Part shown: piece after piece, positions 27,916-36,417 of the stretch
Numbering within the stretch: position 1 is the first letter of the stretch
Layout of the letters: each line of letters opens with the position of its first letter
Origin: a virus
Direction: 5' to 3' (one strand)
Virus record (IMG/VR): IMGVR_UViG_3300006802_000155
Span: 1-46,487 of that record
DNA: 46,487 nt
Program-made: the position numbers and the translations under genes
Notes under the pieces: generated by a model
Databases searched by the model: none
Seen by the model: only the letters and a program-made list of their open reading frames with translations
Told to the model about the DNA's origin: nothing

Positions 27916-29787
27916 TTACGCGTTGAGCATCGGGTCGCCGTTTGGCACAACTTGCCACCACTGATCCGGCAGCGTTAGTTCATACGTGATCTTCATGTTC
28001 TGTGTGTTCTGCTTTGTCACAGGTGTGTCAAGCAGTGCTCTTGAGAACATGTTCCAACCATTCACTGTCGCAATCGTACGATGATGCTCTGTGGATGCTC
28101 CTGTTGGGAACGTGGAAGCGATGTCACGATCACGTGGACCGATAAGGTACAGCTGCCCGTCGTACCACAATGGTGAAGGTGCATTCTCACGTGAGTTTGA
28201 GAACACCATCACGTTGCCTGTACTTGCGAAGAACAGGTCAGCGACCTCCGTTCGTGTGTATGGAGATGGGTACGCGGTGCTCGAGTTCTCCATGTCGTTC
28301 CCCCATGCGAAACCATGCCGACCCATACGAGAGCCATGGTACAAGTACCCATTTGGTGTGCCGCGATAGAACACATCATTCGTAGACATCGGTGCAATGA
28401 GTATATCGCTCATTCGTCCAGTCTGATCAAGACCTGTGGCTCGTTCAAGCCACGGAAGCCCAATGTTGTACGGCGACACGTGAGCACCAGCTGTGCTTAG
28501 AACTTGAATGCCTTGATCCGTTGACACCCACAAGTTCGTACCGTCAGTACCGATGCGACCAGTGAGTGCCATACCTGTGGGTACTGGGATGCTCGCTTCG
28601 TAGTTTCCTGTGGCGGGATCAAAGCGGAAGATGTTCGTGACACTTGGGTTCGTAGCGATCGTGTCACGAGCATATGAGTTGTTATCAGTGAAGACAGCGT
28701 AGATCTTCCCACCTAGATATACCGCGTCAGATTCATTCGTAGTGTTTGCTGTCAGTGTGGGTGCAGCAAGGCCTGTCGACGTGTTCGAGTACACGAGTGT
28801 GCCAGCCGTAGTGAAGCGTGTGGTGCGCACTGCACGGTTGTTCCCAATCGACACAATGATGAAGTCGCCCGCCGACGGCAGCTTGATGAATCCGGTCCAG
28901 CATATGTAATAGTGGCTGCTTGATCCGGTACTCGTACTGCTGCTCCACGGCGTGCTTGGCACTGCGCACACAGACGCAGGTTCAGCGATTGAACGATATC
29001 TGAGCAGCGCGTCTTGATACGTCGTATCAGCGATCTGTGCTGCGGTGTACTTGTACACGTATGGTGTCGAGCCCACCGTTGCGTTGAAGGACACCACGTA
29101 CACGTCGTTATTGTCAGGATCGACAGCCAAAGCGTTCGCTTGCCCACCTAGCGCGGCAGGTGGTCGTGGGAGGCAGAAGCCAGTCTCACCGAATGCTACG
29201 CTGTACGCGGCGGACGTGCTGTCAGTCAGAGGACCGTACGCGCCACCCATGTGCAGTGATTGAAACGTCCCGTTTCCTTGCTGGGTGGTCCAGTCCCACA
29301 CCCACGTAAGAGTGCGAAAGTTAGACGACATTGTCGATTCAGCTTCGTTGATCTGTCCACGTGATCCTGCGGCTGGGACAGAGCACTTATACTTTGACGC
29401 CCAAGCTGATACAGAGCCGCGCATCCATGTGTCATCGGTATCTTCAGCACCAGCGAAGTTCGTTGCGATGATGTCAGTGTCGTGCACCGCGGGGGCAGTG
29501 AATGGGCTCCACGCTGGCCGCCGCATTCCTGCGGCAGTCGCAGCGGAGCTGTCCCACGGACTGTACGTCTGCCAAGAATCACTAAATAAGAACCCGTGCC
29601 GGTATCCTGCGACGAATCCGTGCAGCCAGCGTGTGAACGCGTCGTGCTGCTTTGTGACGTAGTTCGTTGACTCGTACTGCTGCTTCACTTTGCCGCTATC
29701 CGCGTCGAGCAAGTCAACGCGGTACCGACCGCCAGGCTCTTTCACACTCAAGTGACCAAGATGTGTCTGCGACTTTAAGATGTGCAT
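27916..29787 (-). CDS. Tail fibre/receptor-binding protein, propeller-like
   Basis: The 623-residue protein is rich in Ser, Thr, Gly and aromatic residues and lacks enzyme motifs. Stretches such as ANALAVDPDNNDVYVVSFN, TNIFRFDPATGNYEASIPV and GTDGTNLWVSTDQGIQVLS have the strand spacing of a beta-propeller. It lies last among the tail genes, just before lysis, as receptor-binding proteins often do. GGGAG nine bases ahead supports the ATG at 29787. Confidence 0.65.
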   Translation of the reverse strand: MHILKSQTHLGHLSVKEPGGRYRVDLLDADSGKVKQQYESTNYVTKQHDAFTRWLHGFVAGYRHGFLFSDSWQTYSPWDSSAATAAGMRRPAWSPFTAPAVHDTDIIATNFAGAEDTDDTWMRGSVSAWASKYKCSVPAAGSRGQINEAESTMSSNFRTLTWVWDWTTQQGNGTFQSLHMGGAYGPLTDSTSAAYSVAFGETGFCLPRPPAALGGQANALAVDPDNNDVYVVSFNATVGSTPYVYKYTAAQIADTTYQDALLRYRSIAEPASVCAVPSTPWSSSTSTGSSSHYYICWTGFIKLPSAGDFIIVSIGNNRAVRTTRFTTAGTLVYSNTSTGLAAPTLTANTTNESDAVYLGGKIYAVFTDNNSYARDTIATNPSVTNIFRFDPATGNYEASIPVPTGMALTGRIGTDGTNLWVSTDQGIQVLSTAGAHVSPYNIGLPWLERATGLDQTGRMSDILIAPMSTNDVFYRGTPNGYLYHGSRMGRHGFAWGNDMENSSTAYPSPYTRTEVADLFFASTGNVMVFSNSRENAPSPLWYDGQLYLIGPRDRDIASTFPTGASTEHHRTIATVNGWNMFSRALLDTPVTKQNTQNMKITYELTLPDQWWQVVPNGDPMLNA

Positions 29788-29788
29788 G

Positions 29789-30430
29789 CTACGGTGCTCC
29801 CGGTGCAAGTTCGTACATGAGTGTTCCATTGAACACGGTATCACCATCTCCGAATGCCGCTGGTGTTACTGCATCGACATCGACGGATGATCCGTGCACA
29901 TACAAGCGCACTTCACTAGCGGAAATCGCACGTGCTTCAACGACGTACGTGGTGCTTGAGATGACGCACACTCCGTGCCCTACAACTTGTTCTTCTGACG
30001 TGTGTAGTCCTGATGCGGCAGGGCACGCGGTAGGTAGTCCGATTTCATAAGCACCAGTGCCACTTGTGGATGATGTGCCGAACGTGATCTCTGCGTGTAC
30101 GACACCAAGCGTCCCAAGTCGAAAGTATCGTCCCTTCTGTACAGGACTTGTGCCTAGCGTCGGTGGTGTTGCCGCATCGAGTGTTGGTGTGTATGAGCCC
30201 CATTCACCCCATCGACCGAACTCCACCCATTCATCATTGACGACACCAACGCTGAACGCGTCTTCTGTTCGGTCAGCGGTGAGCATGCCTTCTGGGACAG
30301 CGGTAATCGCGGTCGTCCGTGATGATGCATCAGCGAATGATGCAACGACTTGTCGTTGCACGTACCCTTGCATCTCATTTGCGTCAACGACTTCATCAGC
30401 CCAAACTTTGTACCCTGATCCGTCTGCCAT
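29789..30430 (-). CDS. Minor tail/fibre protein
   Basis: The 213-residue protein begins ADGSGYKVWADEVVDANEMQ and YVQRQVVASFADASSRT, a segment often seen at the start of actinophage tail proteins. It continues with beta-strand-rich sequence (FGRWGEWGSYTPTL, YFRLGTLGVVHAEITF) like a head-binding or jelly-roll fibre domain. The ATG at 30430 follows GGAAGAGT. It is probably part of the tail tip. Confidence 0.65.
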   Translation of the reverse strand: MADGSGYKVWADEVVDANEMQGYVQRQVVASFADASSRTTAITAVPEGMLTADRTEDAFSVGVVNDEWVEFGRWGEWGSYTPTLDAATPPTLGTSPVQKGRYFRLGTLGVVHAEITFGTSSTSGTGAYEIGLPTACPAASGLHTSEEQVVGHGVCVISSTTYVVEARAISASEVRLYVHGSSVDVDAVTPAAFGDGDTVFNGTLMYELAPGAP

Positions 30431-30446
30431 ACTCTTCCAGTCTATC

Positions 30447-32153
30447 TCACTCAGTCGCCGCAGGCGGAGCCAGTCTTGCGGGACCACCAAGCTTGCCAAA
30501 CACAGGATGCCCAAGCGTGAAAGGCAAGAGCACATCAGCTGTGATCGGGTCAAGGTTCACAGCTGTGATTTCATTGCTGGCTGACACACTTATGATGTCA
30601 GATGTGACCGTGGCTGTGACACCTTCACTCATTGCATCAAGTGGTGCCAGAGCTGTCACGGTCTCAGTCACTTGTGTGTTCGGTGACGTTGCAAAGCCGA
30701 TGCCTACAGCGCCTCGCACAAGCATCCATGCACGCCCAGCTTCAATGGGCAGTGTCACGCTTCCAGCACCAGACGAAACGACAGCGCGCCAGTCGATTAC
30801 GTACGTGCCTTCAGCGACGTCAGCAACGAACGTCGGCCATGATACTTCAACTTGCTCACCATCAGTGAAGCTGACGCTGATGCGCTGTCCGATGTCTGCA
30901 CCATCAAGTGTCGCGTACACATCAAGCACGCCTGTGCCTGTCGCGGTTCCAACGAATGTGCCACCCATAACAGGAGTCGTTGTGCCAGCAACCGTAAGTG
31001 TGATCTCCGCCCATGCTTTCGTTGATCCGGGTGAGAACGTCATCTCATCATCGTTATTGTCAACGATCACTGACATCGAGCTGTAATCAGTGCCACGCTG
31101 TGAAAGCGTGAGATCGGAATCTGAAAGTCCAGGACGCAAGAACTCGAGCTCAATGCTGTCGTCTTGTGGACTAAGTGGATGGCGTACACGACGCACGATA
31201 CGTGTCGTCAAGTCGATCCCAAACTCAGTGTCAGTGACAGGCACAGTGTCACCAGTGACGTAGTCACCTTCAGCGAGGGCGGTCTGCTCACTTAGCGTCG
31301 CAACATCTACAGCATATGAGATGATCGGTTGCGCGAGACGGCTAATGCGAACGAGCGCCGCGTCGTACAAGTTGATCCCAAGCAAATACTTTGTGTCCAC
31401 CCACACTTGATCTTTGCGGTACAACGCGCGTGCTTCAGCAAGTGTGAGTCCTAAGTTCACGTACCACGTGTAGTCTTCCACGTAGTCATTTCCGCTAGGT
31501 TCATTCGCGGAGATGCCTACATCATTCGCGCCGTATGGGTACAGCCGTGTCGCGGCGGGTGGTTCGTATTGCCGTTCAATGCCTCGCAAGTTTCGTCCGT
31601 ACCGGAATGGCACTTGACGTGCGGTGCCTATTGTCGTTGTTAAGTTCACCGTCTTTGAACTTGTGTTGAACGACAACTCGTATCCTGTGACTTCAGCCCA
31701 TGTGCGCAGTACTTGAATGACTGTCGCGTCATTTGTTTCGGCGGAGTACAAGCTGGAATCTGTAGGCGTGTCACCGACTGTCCACCCAGTGTTCTGTAAG
31801 ATGCGGACCATTCCTTGCTCTGGCGTCTTCCCAAGCAAAGGAAAGTTCCCGACACGCACTCGCTTCTGCAAGTCGTACCACAGTGCTTCACAGTACACTT
31901 CAACGATGACTTCTGATCCTTGCCGTCGATCAGTCTGCAGCGTGTTCCGGTACAAGCGGCCGTCCCATCGCACGATCTGATCTGGTTGCAAGTACGCGGC
32001 TTTCTGGTCATCTCGCCGCATCGTGAATGTGAGTGTCTCTTGCTTGAAGAGACGATCATCCGCCATCAGTGATAAGAGCTCATGCACGGGCACTTTCGCA
32101 TTGCCATACAGATCGTACAGCCACACCATCTGATCGCTGACTCGTGCGCTCAC
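30447..32153 (-). CDS. Tail hub/endopeptidase-like tail protein
   Basis: The 568-residue protein has the order of siphovirus tail-associated (Tal, Prophage_tail) proteins: an N-terminal beta domain (LYDLYGNAKVPVHELL, then LTFTMRRDDQK), a hub section (EALWYDLQKRVRVGNFPLL, VIQVLRTWAEVTGYELSF) and a C-terminal strand-rich domain from about 340. It would form the trimeric hub below the distal tail protein. I use the GTG at 32153, whose GTGA overlaps the previous stop and has GGAGAGAG eight bases ahead. Confidence 0.75.
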   Translation of the reverse strand: MSARVSDQMVWLYDLYGNAKVPVHELLSLMADDRLFKQETLTFTMRRDDQKAAYLQPDQIVRWDGRLYRNTLQTDRRQGSEVIVEVYCEALWYDLQKRVRVGNFPLLGKTPEQGMVRILQNTGWTVGDTPTDSSLYSAETNDATVIQVLRTWAEVTGYELSFNTSSKTVNLTTTIGTARQVPFRYGRNLRGIERQYEPPAATRLYPYGANDVGISANEPSGNDYVEDYTWYVNLGLTLAEARALYRKDQVWVDTKYLLGINLYDAALVRISRLAQPIISYAVDVATLSEQTALAEGDYVTGDTVPVTDTEFGIDLTTRIVRRVRHPLSPQDDSIELEFLRPGLSDSDLTLSQRGTDYSSMSVIVDNNDDEMTFSPGSTKAWAEITLTVAGTTTPVMGGTFVGTATGTGVLDVYATLDGADIGQRISVSFTDGEQVEVSWPTFVADVAEGTYVIDWRAVVSSGAGSVTLPIEAGRAWMLVRGAVGIGFATSPNTQVTETVTALAPLDAMSEGVTATVTSDIISVSASNEITAVNLDPITADVLLPFTLGHPVFGKLGGPARLAPPAATE

Positions 32154-32947
32154 AAGTACAGCTCTCTCCACACAACACGCATACGACCTGTCATACGTGA
32201 AAGCGTGATCGTAGACCCACCATCCCCACCAAGCACACCGAATGCACCAGTGACGGACGACATGTCAAGTTGCGCGCCGGCAAACGTGCCAGTGTCGAGC
32301 TCGATATCAGCGTATGCACCGGTCACAACCGTTGCAGACCTGCACGAGATCGTCTTTACAGCACCATTTGACACACTTCCGGCGTAATCCAACACGACCC
32401 CACCAATCGTCAGGGCGAACCCGTCTGAAGACGTTTCTGTGGCTGTGATCTCAATGATGGGTTCAACTTCAACTTGACTCGCGCCCACATCGATGACGAA
32501 GCTCTCTGGTGCGGCTGTGGCAGTCACACTCGTCTCGTATGTGGAGATCGACTCAGCGTACGGTGATGTGCGCCATTGCAGTTGGAATGAACCGCGTGCT
32601 TGTCGCTCTGTCACAGGGATCCCGCTGACGATCTTCGCAAGCCAGAACCTGTCAGGCTCATCACTGATCACAAGTCGCTTCGTTGACGACTTGCGTAAGT
32701 ACTGCGCGAGTGCACGCACAGCGGTGCGACGTTCCGACGTCCCACTCGCAATGAGCTGGCACGACATCAAGAGTTGACGATCACCGTCAACTTCAGAGAA
32801 CAGGAACGAGCCAACGTACCCAGGCACTTCAATGTACTCGTCTCTCACAGCCGGCAGCAGGTCACGATCGACGGTCTGGACGATAAGCTCAGGTACCGCT
32901 GTTGCGGATGATGACCCATCAAACGTAAGTGTGTATCCGTATGTCAC
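32150..32947 (-). CDS. Distal tail protein (Dit-like)
   Basis: The 265-residue protein has a Dit-like N-terminal domain (VPGYVGSFLFSEVDGDRQL, RTAVRALAQYLRKSSTKRL, WLAKIVSGIPVTE) and a C-terminal galectin-like strand region. It follows the tape measure and precedes the hub, the standard place for Dit. GTG start overlaps the tape-measure stop. Confidence 0.8.
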   Translation of the reverse strand: MTYGYTLTFDGSSSATAVPELIVQTVDRDLLPAVRDEYIEVPGYVGSFLFSEVDGDRQLLMSCQLIASGTSERRTAVRALAQYLRKSSTKRLVISDEPDRFWLAKIVSGIPVTERQARGSFQLQWRTSPYAESISTYETSVTATAAPESFVIDVGASQVEVEPIIEITATETSSDGFALTIGGVVLDYAGSVSNGAVKTISCRSATVVTGAYADIELDTGTFAGAQLDMSSVTGAFGVLGGDGGSTITLSRMTGRMRVVWRELYL

Positions 32948-35148
32948 GCTGTCACCTGCTTACCTTCTGCACGGAATGTGCGACGTGCATCTTCAGCGAG
33001 TGCACGTGACAGCCGTGTGATGTCTTGATCATTCCGAACAGTGATGGGCCCAGTGAAGTTGAAGTTCAACTGCTGTCCACCGCCGCCACTCACTCCTGCG
33101 AGCGCTGATGTGAGAACATCATTTGGCACAACCGTCCCGGTGCGATTCGGCACGAACAGTTCAACACCTTCTTCACCAACGAAGTGCGGCTTACCTGCGC
33201 GTGCAGTACCACCTGATGCGAGGCCGGGGATCACACTCCCAACGAAGCGTGCACCTGCACCAAGGACCTCGTCAACCGGGCCGAGTGCTTTGTCAGCGGC
33301 GTCTCTGATTTGTGCGAAGAGTCCAGAGAGTGCGTCCCACGCTTTACGTACCGCATTCACGATGCCATCCCAAGCAATCGTCGCCGCGGTCTGCAGTGAC
33401 TGCATTATGGTGATGAGACCTTCAATCGGTTTCATCAGCAAGTCGAAGACGCCTCTGATCACGTCCACTGTTGTGCTGATGACCGACTTGATGGAGTCCC
33501 ACACACCTTGCGTCACCGCTTTGATCGACTCCCACGCGGTGGTGAAGATCGCAAGATAGATCCCGACGTACGTTTCGATGACAAACTTGATCGCACCAAG
33601 CACAGCTTCAAACGATGCCTTGATCGCGTTCCACACCGTCTCTGTGATGGACTTGATGAAGTTCCACGTTGCTTCTGTCGCGGCAGTGATCGCGTTCCAT
33701 GTTGCGGAGAGTGCGGCGGAGATCGCGTCTACGACAGCAACGATCGCCACTTTGATCGCGTCCCACACAACAGTGGCGACAGCCTTGATCTTCTCCCACG
33801 TTGCTTTCAAGAACGCGACGATCTCATCCCAGTACTTGTATATGAGGATGGCCAGTGCGATCGTAGCGGCAATGAGTAAGATGTATGGGTTCGCAGCAAG
33901 CAGCTTCGTCAGTGCGGAGATCGCAGTGCCGATACCCTTGATGAGTTGTATCGTCTTTAGGATCGGCCCAGACAGCGCAAGCAACGCGCCTGCGAATCCG
34001 ACTGCACCAACGATCATCGCAAGAATAGGTCCTGGGATTTGTGACACGATCGTAAGGAAGTCAGCGAGTGCGGCACCCACGTCCTCAACGACTGGCGCGA
34101 GTGTTGTGCCAAGCTCAAGGAACGCAACTGCTAGTCGTGCTTTCACTTTGTCAAGTGAAGGCCCGATGCCTTTCTCCATTTGTTCGAATGCCGCATCAGT
34201 CGCGCCGGCGCCTTCTTGCACCGCAAGAAGGTTCGCGGCGGAGCGGTCAAGATCAGCTGACAAGCCAACGAATGCCTGCCCAGCTTCAATACTTCCGAAG
34301 AGATCGACCATCTCAAGACCGAGATCGGCGGCGCCCTCTTGCATGATCGCGGCGACGTCAATAAGCGAGCCACCATCAGCGATGAAATCTTTGAACGATT
34401 TGCCGGCAAGCTCAACGAAGATCTTCGATGCTTTAGTGCCTTCTTTACCCAACTCACTGATCGCACCCTTGAGCTGCGTTGCAACGACAGCGGTAGGTGT
34501 ACCTTGCGCAGTGAGCGTTGCGAATGCACCAGACACATCTTCTACAGACACACCAAAGCTTGCGGCGATTGGTGCGACGTTGAAGAGTGACGCGGACAGC
34601 TCACCTACGGTTGTCTTGCCGAGCTTGACAGCTGTGAAGAGCGCGTCGCTAACACGGCCTGCGCCTTCAGCGCCAAGGCCGAACGCGTTCACACCTGTTG
34701 TAAGTGCGTCAACACTCGTTGCGAGATCGACCGCGCCAGCTTTCGCGAATGCGTTCGCTTCCTCGAGGAACGAGAACACGTTCTCACGCGGTACACCAGC
34801 TGAGAGCGAATCGTACAGCGGCTTGATCACTTCATCAGGCAGTACACCAAACTCTGAAGCGAATGCTTTCGTATCTTCTGTGAGCTGATCGAATGCCGCC
34901 TGTCCAGCATCGGGAATGAGTGTGAAGACTTCATTCATTCCTCGTTCAAAGTCAACGAAGTCGGTGATGCCTTTGCCGAATGCTGCTGCAGCGGCTGCGG
35001 CCATCCCTGTGCCGATGGCTTTACCCGCTGGACCCCCAATGCCTGCTGTGGCTTGGCCTGTTGCTCTTGCGACTTCAGCACCGAATCCTGAAGTGTCAGG
35101 AACGATCTTGACGAACAACTCGCCAACAGCATCGCCTAACCCAACCAT
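32944..35148 (-). CDS. Tail tape-measure protein (TP901 type)
   Basis: The 734-residue protein has the TP901 core (KAFASEFGVLPDEVIKPLYD, ANAFAKAGAVDLATSVDALT, VGELSASLFNVAPIAASFGV), hydrophobic segments about 375-430 (FAGALLALSGPI, YILLIAATIALAILIYKYW) and a repeated section of WxxIKxxxxxxWxxI type (about 440-600). Its length sets tail length; at roughly 1.5 angstrom per residue the tail would be about 110 nm. The 40 N-terminal residues form an Ala/Gly helix. Confidence 0.92.
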   Translation of the reverse strand: MVGLGDAVGELFVKIVPDTSGFGAEVARATGQATAGIGGPAGKAIGTGMAAAAAAAFGKGITDFVDFERGMNEVFTLIPDAGQAAFDQLTEDTKAFASEFGVLPDEVIKPLYDSLSAGVPRENVFSFLEEANAFAKAGAVDLATSVDALTTGVNAFGLGAEGAGRVSDALFTAVKLGKTTVGELSASLFNVAPIAASFGVSVEDVSGAFATLTAQGTPTAVVATQLKGAISELGKEGTKASKIFVELAGKSFKDFIADGGSLIDVAAIMQEGAADLGLEMVDLFGSIEAGQAFVGLSADLDRSAANLLAVQEGAGATDAAFEQMEKGIGPSLDKVKARLAVAFLELGTTLAPVVEDVGAALADFLTIVSQIPGPILAMIVGAVGFAGALLALSGPILKTIQLIKGIGTAISALTKLLAANPYILLIAATIALAILIYKYWDEIVAFLKATWEKIKAVATVVWDAIKVAIVAVVDAISAALSATWNAITAATEATWNFIKSITETVWNAIKASFEAVLGAIKFVIETYVGIYLAIFTTAWESIKAVTQGVWDSIKSVISTTVDVIRGVFDLLMKPIEGLITIMQSLQTAATIAWDGIVNAVRKAWDALSGLFAQIRDAADKALGPVDEVLGAGARFVGSVIPGLASGGTARAGKPHFVGEEGVELFVPNRTGTVVPNDVLTSALAGVSGGGGQQLNFNFTGPITVRNDQDITRLSRALAEDARRTFRAEGKQVTA

Positions 35149-35513
35149 CAGCCCACCTCTCCAATGTCAGTGAGCAGCCGGCGGTTCCGATGCTTTACTC
35201 GCTCTGCTTCAGCAAGTGCTTCTTCGCCCGTCATCCAGATCGCTTCTTCGAACTTTGCACGGTCTTCTTTGCTCAAGTTCTCCATGATCATGGCGTGCAT
35301 GATGTTCAAGCACCTTCTTCCAGACAACGATACGACAGCGCAGCCAAGTCCCAACTGATCGATGCGTCCTTCAATGACCTCCCACTCCTCAAGTGCGAGA
35401 CGAGTGAGAATCAGGACGCCTGGGTAGGGCGGGCGGTAGCTTCCTCCACGATGTAGTTCACAATGGTTCCAAGTACGGCGATGTCTTGCATCTGCCCTAA
35501 GCAATCGTCCCAC
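35148..35513 (-). CDS. Tail assembly chaperone extension (GT-type)
   Basis: This frame overlaps the end of the first chaperone in the -1 frame and has no good start of its own, so it is most likely reached by ribosomal frameshifting, as in lambda G/GT. The meaningful part begins around LILTRLALEEWEVIEGRIDQ and ends with an acidic/basic helix (EEALAEAERVKHRNRRLLTD). It stops at the start of the tape measure. I do not see a canonical slippery heptamer in the overlap (35411-35513), so the slip point is unknown. Confidence 0.65.
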   Translation of the reverse strand: MGRLLRADARHRRTWNHCELHRGGSYRPPYPGVLILTRLALEEWEVIEGRIDQLGLGCAVVSLSGRRCLNIMHAMIMENLSKEDRAKFEEAIWMTGEEALAEAERVKHRNRRLLTDIGEVG

Positions 35514-35731
35514 TTCTCGCGGTCAGCTTCAATGAGCCATCCACGCAATAGCGCATCAAGTGCACGTGCTTGCTCTTGCTCTGACTTATCTACAGCGCGA
35601 GCAAAGAGGATGAGTTGCCCAAGTGGCAATGGTGTGCTTACAGTGAACGTGTGGTCGTACCCATTCACAGTGAACGTGACAGGTTCGCCACTCGCTTCTT
35701 TGACTGCCGCATCAAATGCTCGATGTGTCAT
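35411..35731 (-). CDS. Tail assembly chaperone (G-type)
   Basis: The 106-residue protein lies between the tail tube and the tape measure, the fixed position of the chaperone that escorts the tape measure. It has a beta start (PVTFTVNGYDHTFTVS) and an acidic helical rest (KSEQEQARALDALLRGWLIE, WDDCLGQMQDIAVLGTIVNY). The reading frame ends in the overlap with the extension. Confidence 0.75.
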   Translation of the reverse strand: MTHRAFDAAVKEASGEPVTFTVNGYDHTFTVSTPLPLGQLILFARAVDKSEQEQARALDALLRGWLIEADREKWDDCLGQMQDIAVLGTIVNYIVEEATARPTQAS

Positions 35732-35741
35732 GATGCGGTGA

Positions 35742-36305
35742 TCAGATCAAGCCACTGGCATTTGGGAACACCTTGAACGGCTTCGCTCCCGCGGGCTTCT
35801 GAATGTTGAAGTCAACCGGGATCGTTGCTTTATCAGGCGACTTGCGACGAGCGATCGACACCGAACCCGACGGCTTTGCGGACCTGAAGATCCAACGCAC
35901 GTTCTGGTCGTTGCCATCCGCCGTCTCGTCGGAATCCCACACAAGCATCACAGCAACTTCACTACCGACATCAGGCGGTTCAAGAGCCGATGCGCTGTCG
36001 GTTTCCGTCGCACCCCATCCAAGCACAAGTGCCAAGCGCTTGCGCGTCGTCTCCGCCATCTGCAGTGACAAGGTCGTCGTGCGCTTGCTGTTCACATACA
36101 AGATCGGGTCAAGTTCTTCAGCGACTTCAACTTCATCCACAGTGAGGTCGATCACAACCTCAGTGCCTTCTTCGGTGTACCCGATCGCTTGCCACGCCGA
36201 AGGGAGCGCAGCGGATGCGCTCGTTGGCTCAGCGGTACCGAGCGGTGCGTACCAGATTCGTCCAGGCCCAAGCTGAACATTTGCGGTGCTGCCTCCAGCA
36301 CTCAT
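35742..36305 (-). CDS. Major tail tube protein
   Basis: The 187-residue protein has alternating strands with EEGTEVVIDLTVDEVEVAEE and LYVNSKRTTTLSLQMAETT, the look of tail-tube proteins, and a C-terminal Lys/Pro strand. GGGAG six bases before the ATG at 36305 is a strong start. The 112-base gap upstream holds no clear gene, only an 18-codon frame without a ribosome site. Confidence 0.82.
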   Translation of the reverse strand: MSAGGSTANVQLGPGRIWYAPLGTAEPTSASAALPSAWQAIGYTEEGTEVVIDLTVDEVEVAEELDPILYVNSKRTTTLSLQMAETTRKRLALVLGWGATETDSASALEPPDVGSEVAVMLVWDSDETADGNDQNVRWIFRSAKPSGSVSIARRKSPDKATIPVDFNIQKPAGAKPFKVFPNASGLI

Positions 36306-36417
36306 AGCTTACTCCCATCTGATCACTACACGTGATCGTCTTCGGTCTCACACACAATGTATGAGTCATCAAGACAACTGTACATCGTGCGATACCGAAT
36401 GGTAAGAGTGACGCTTG

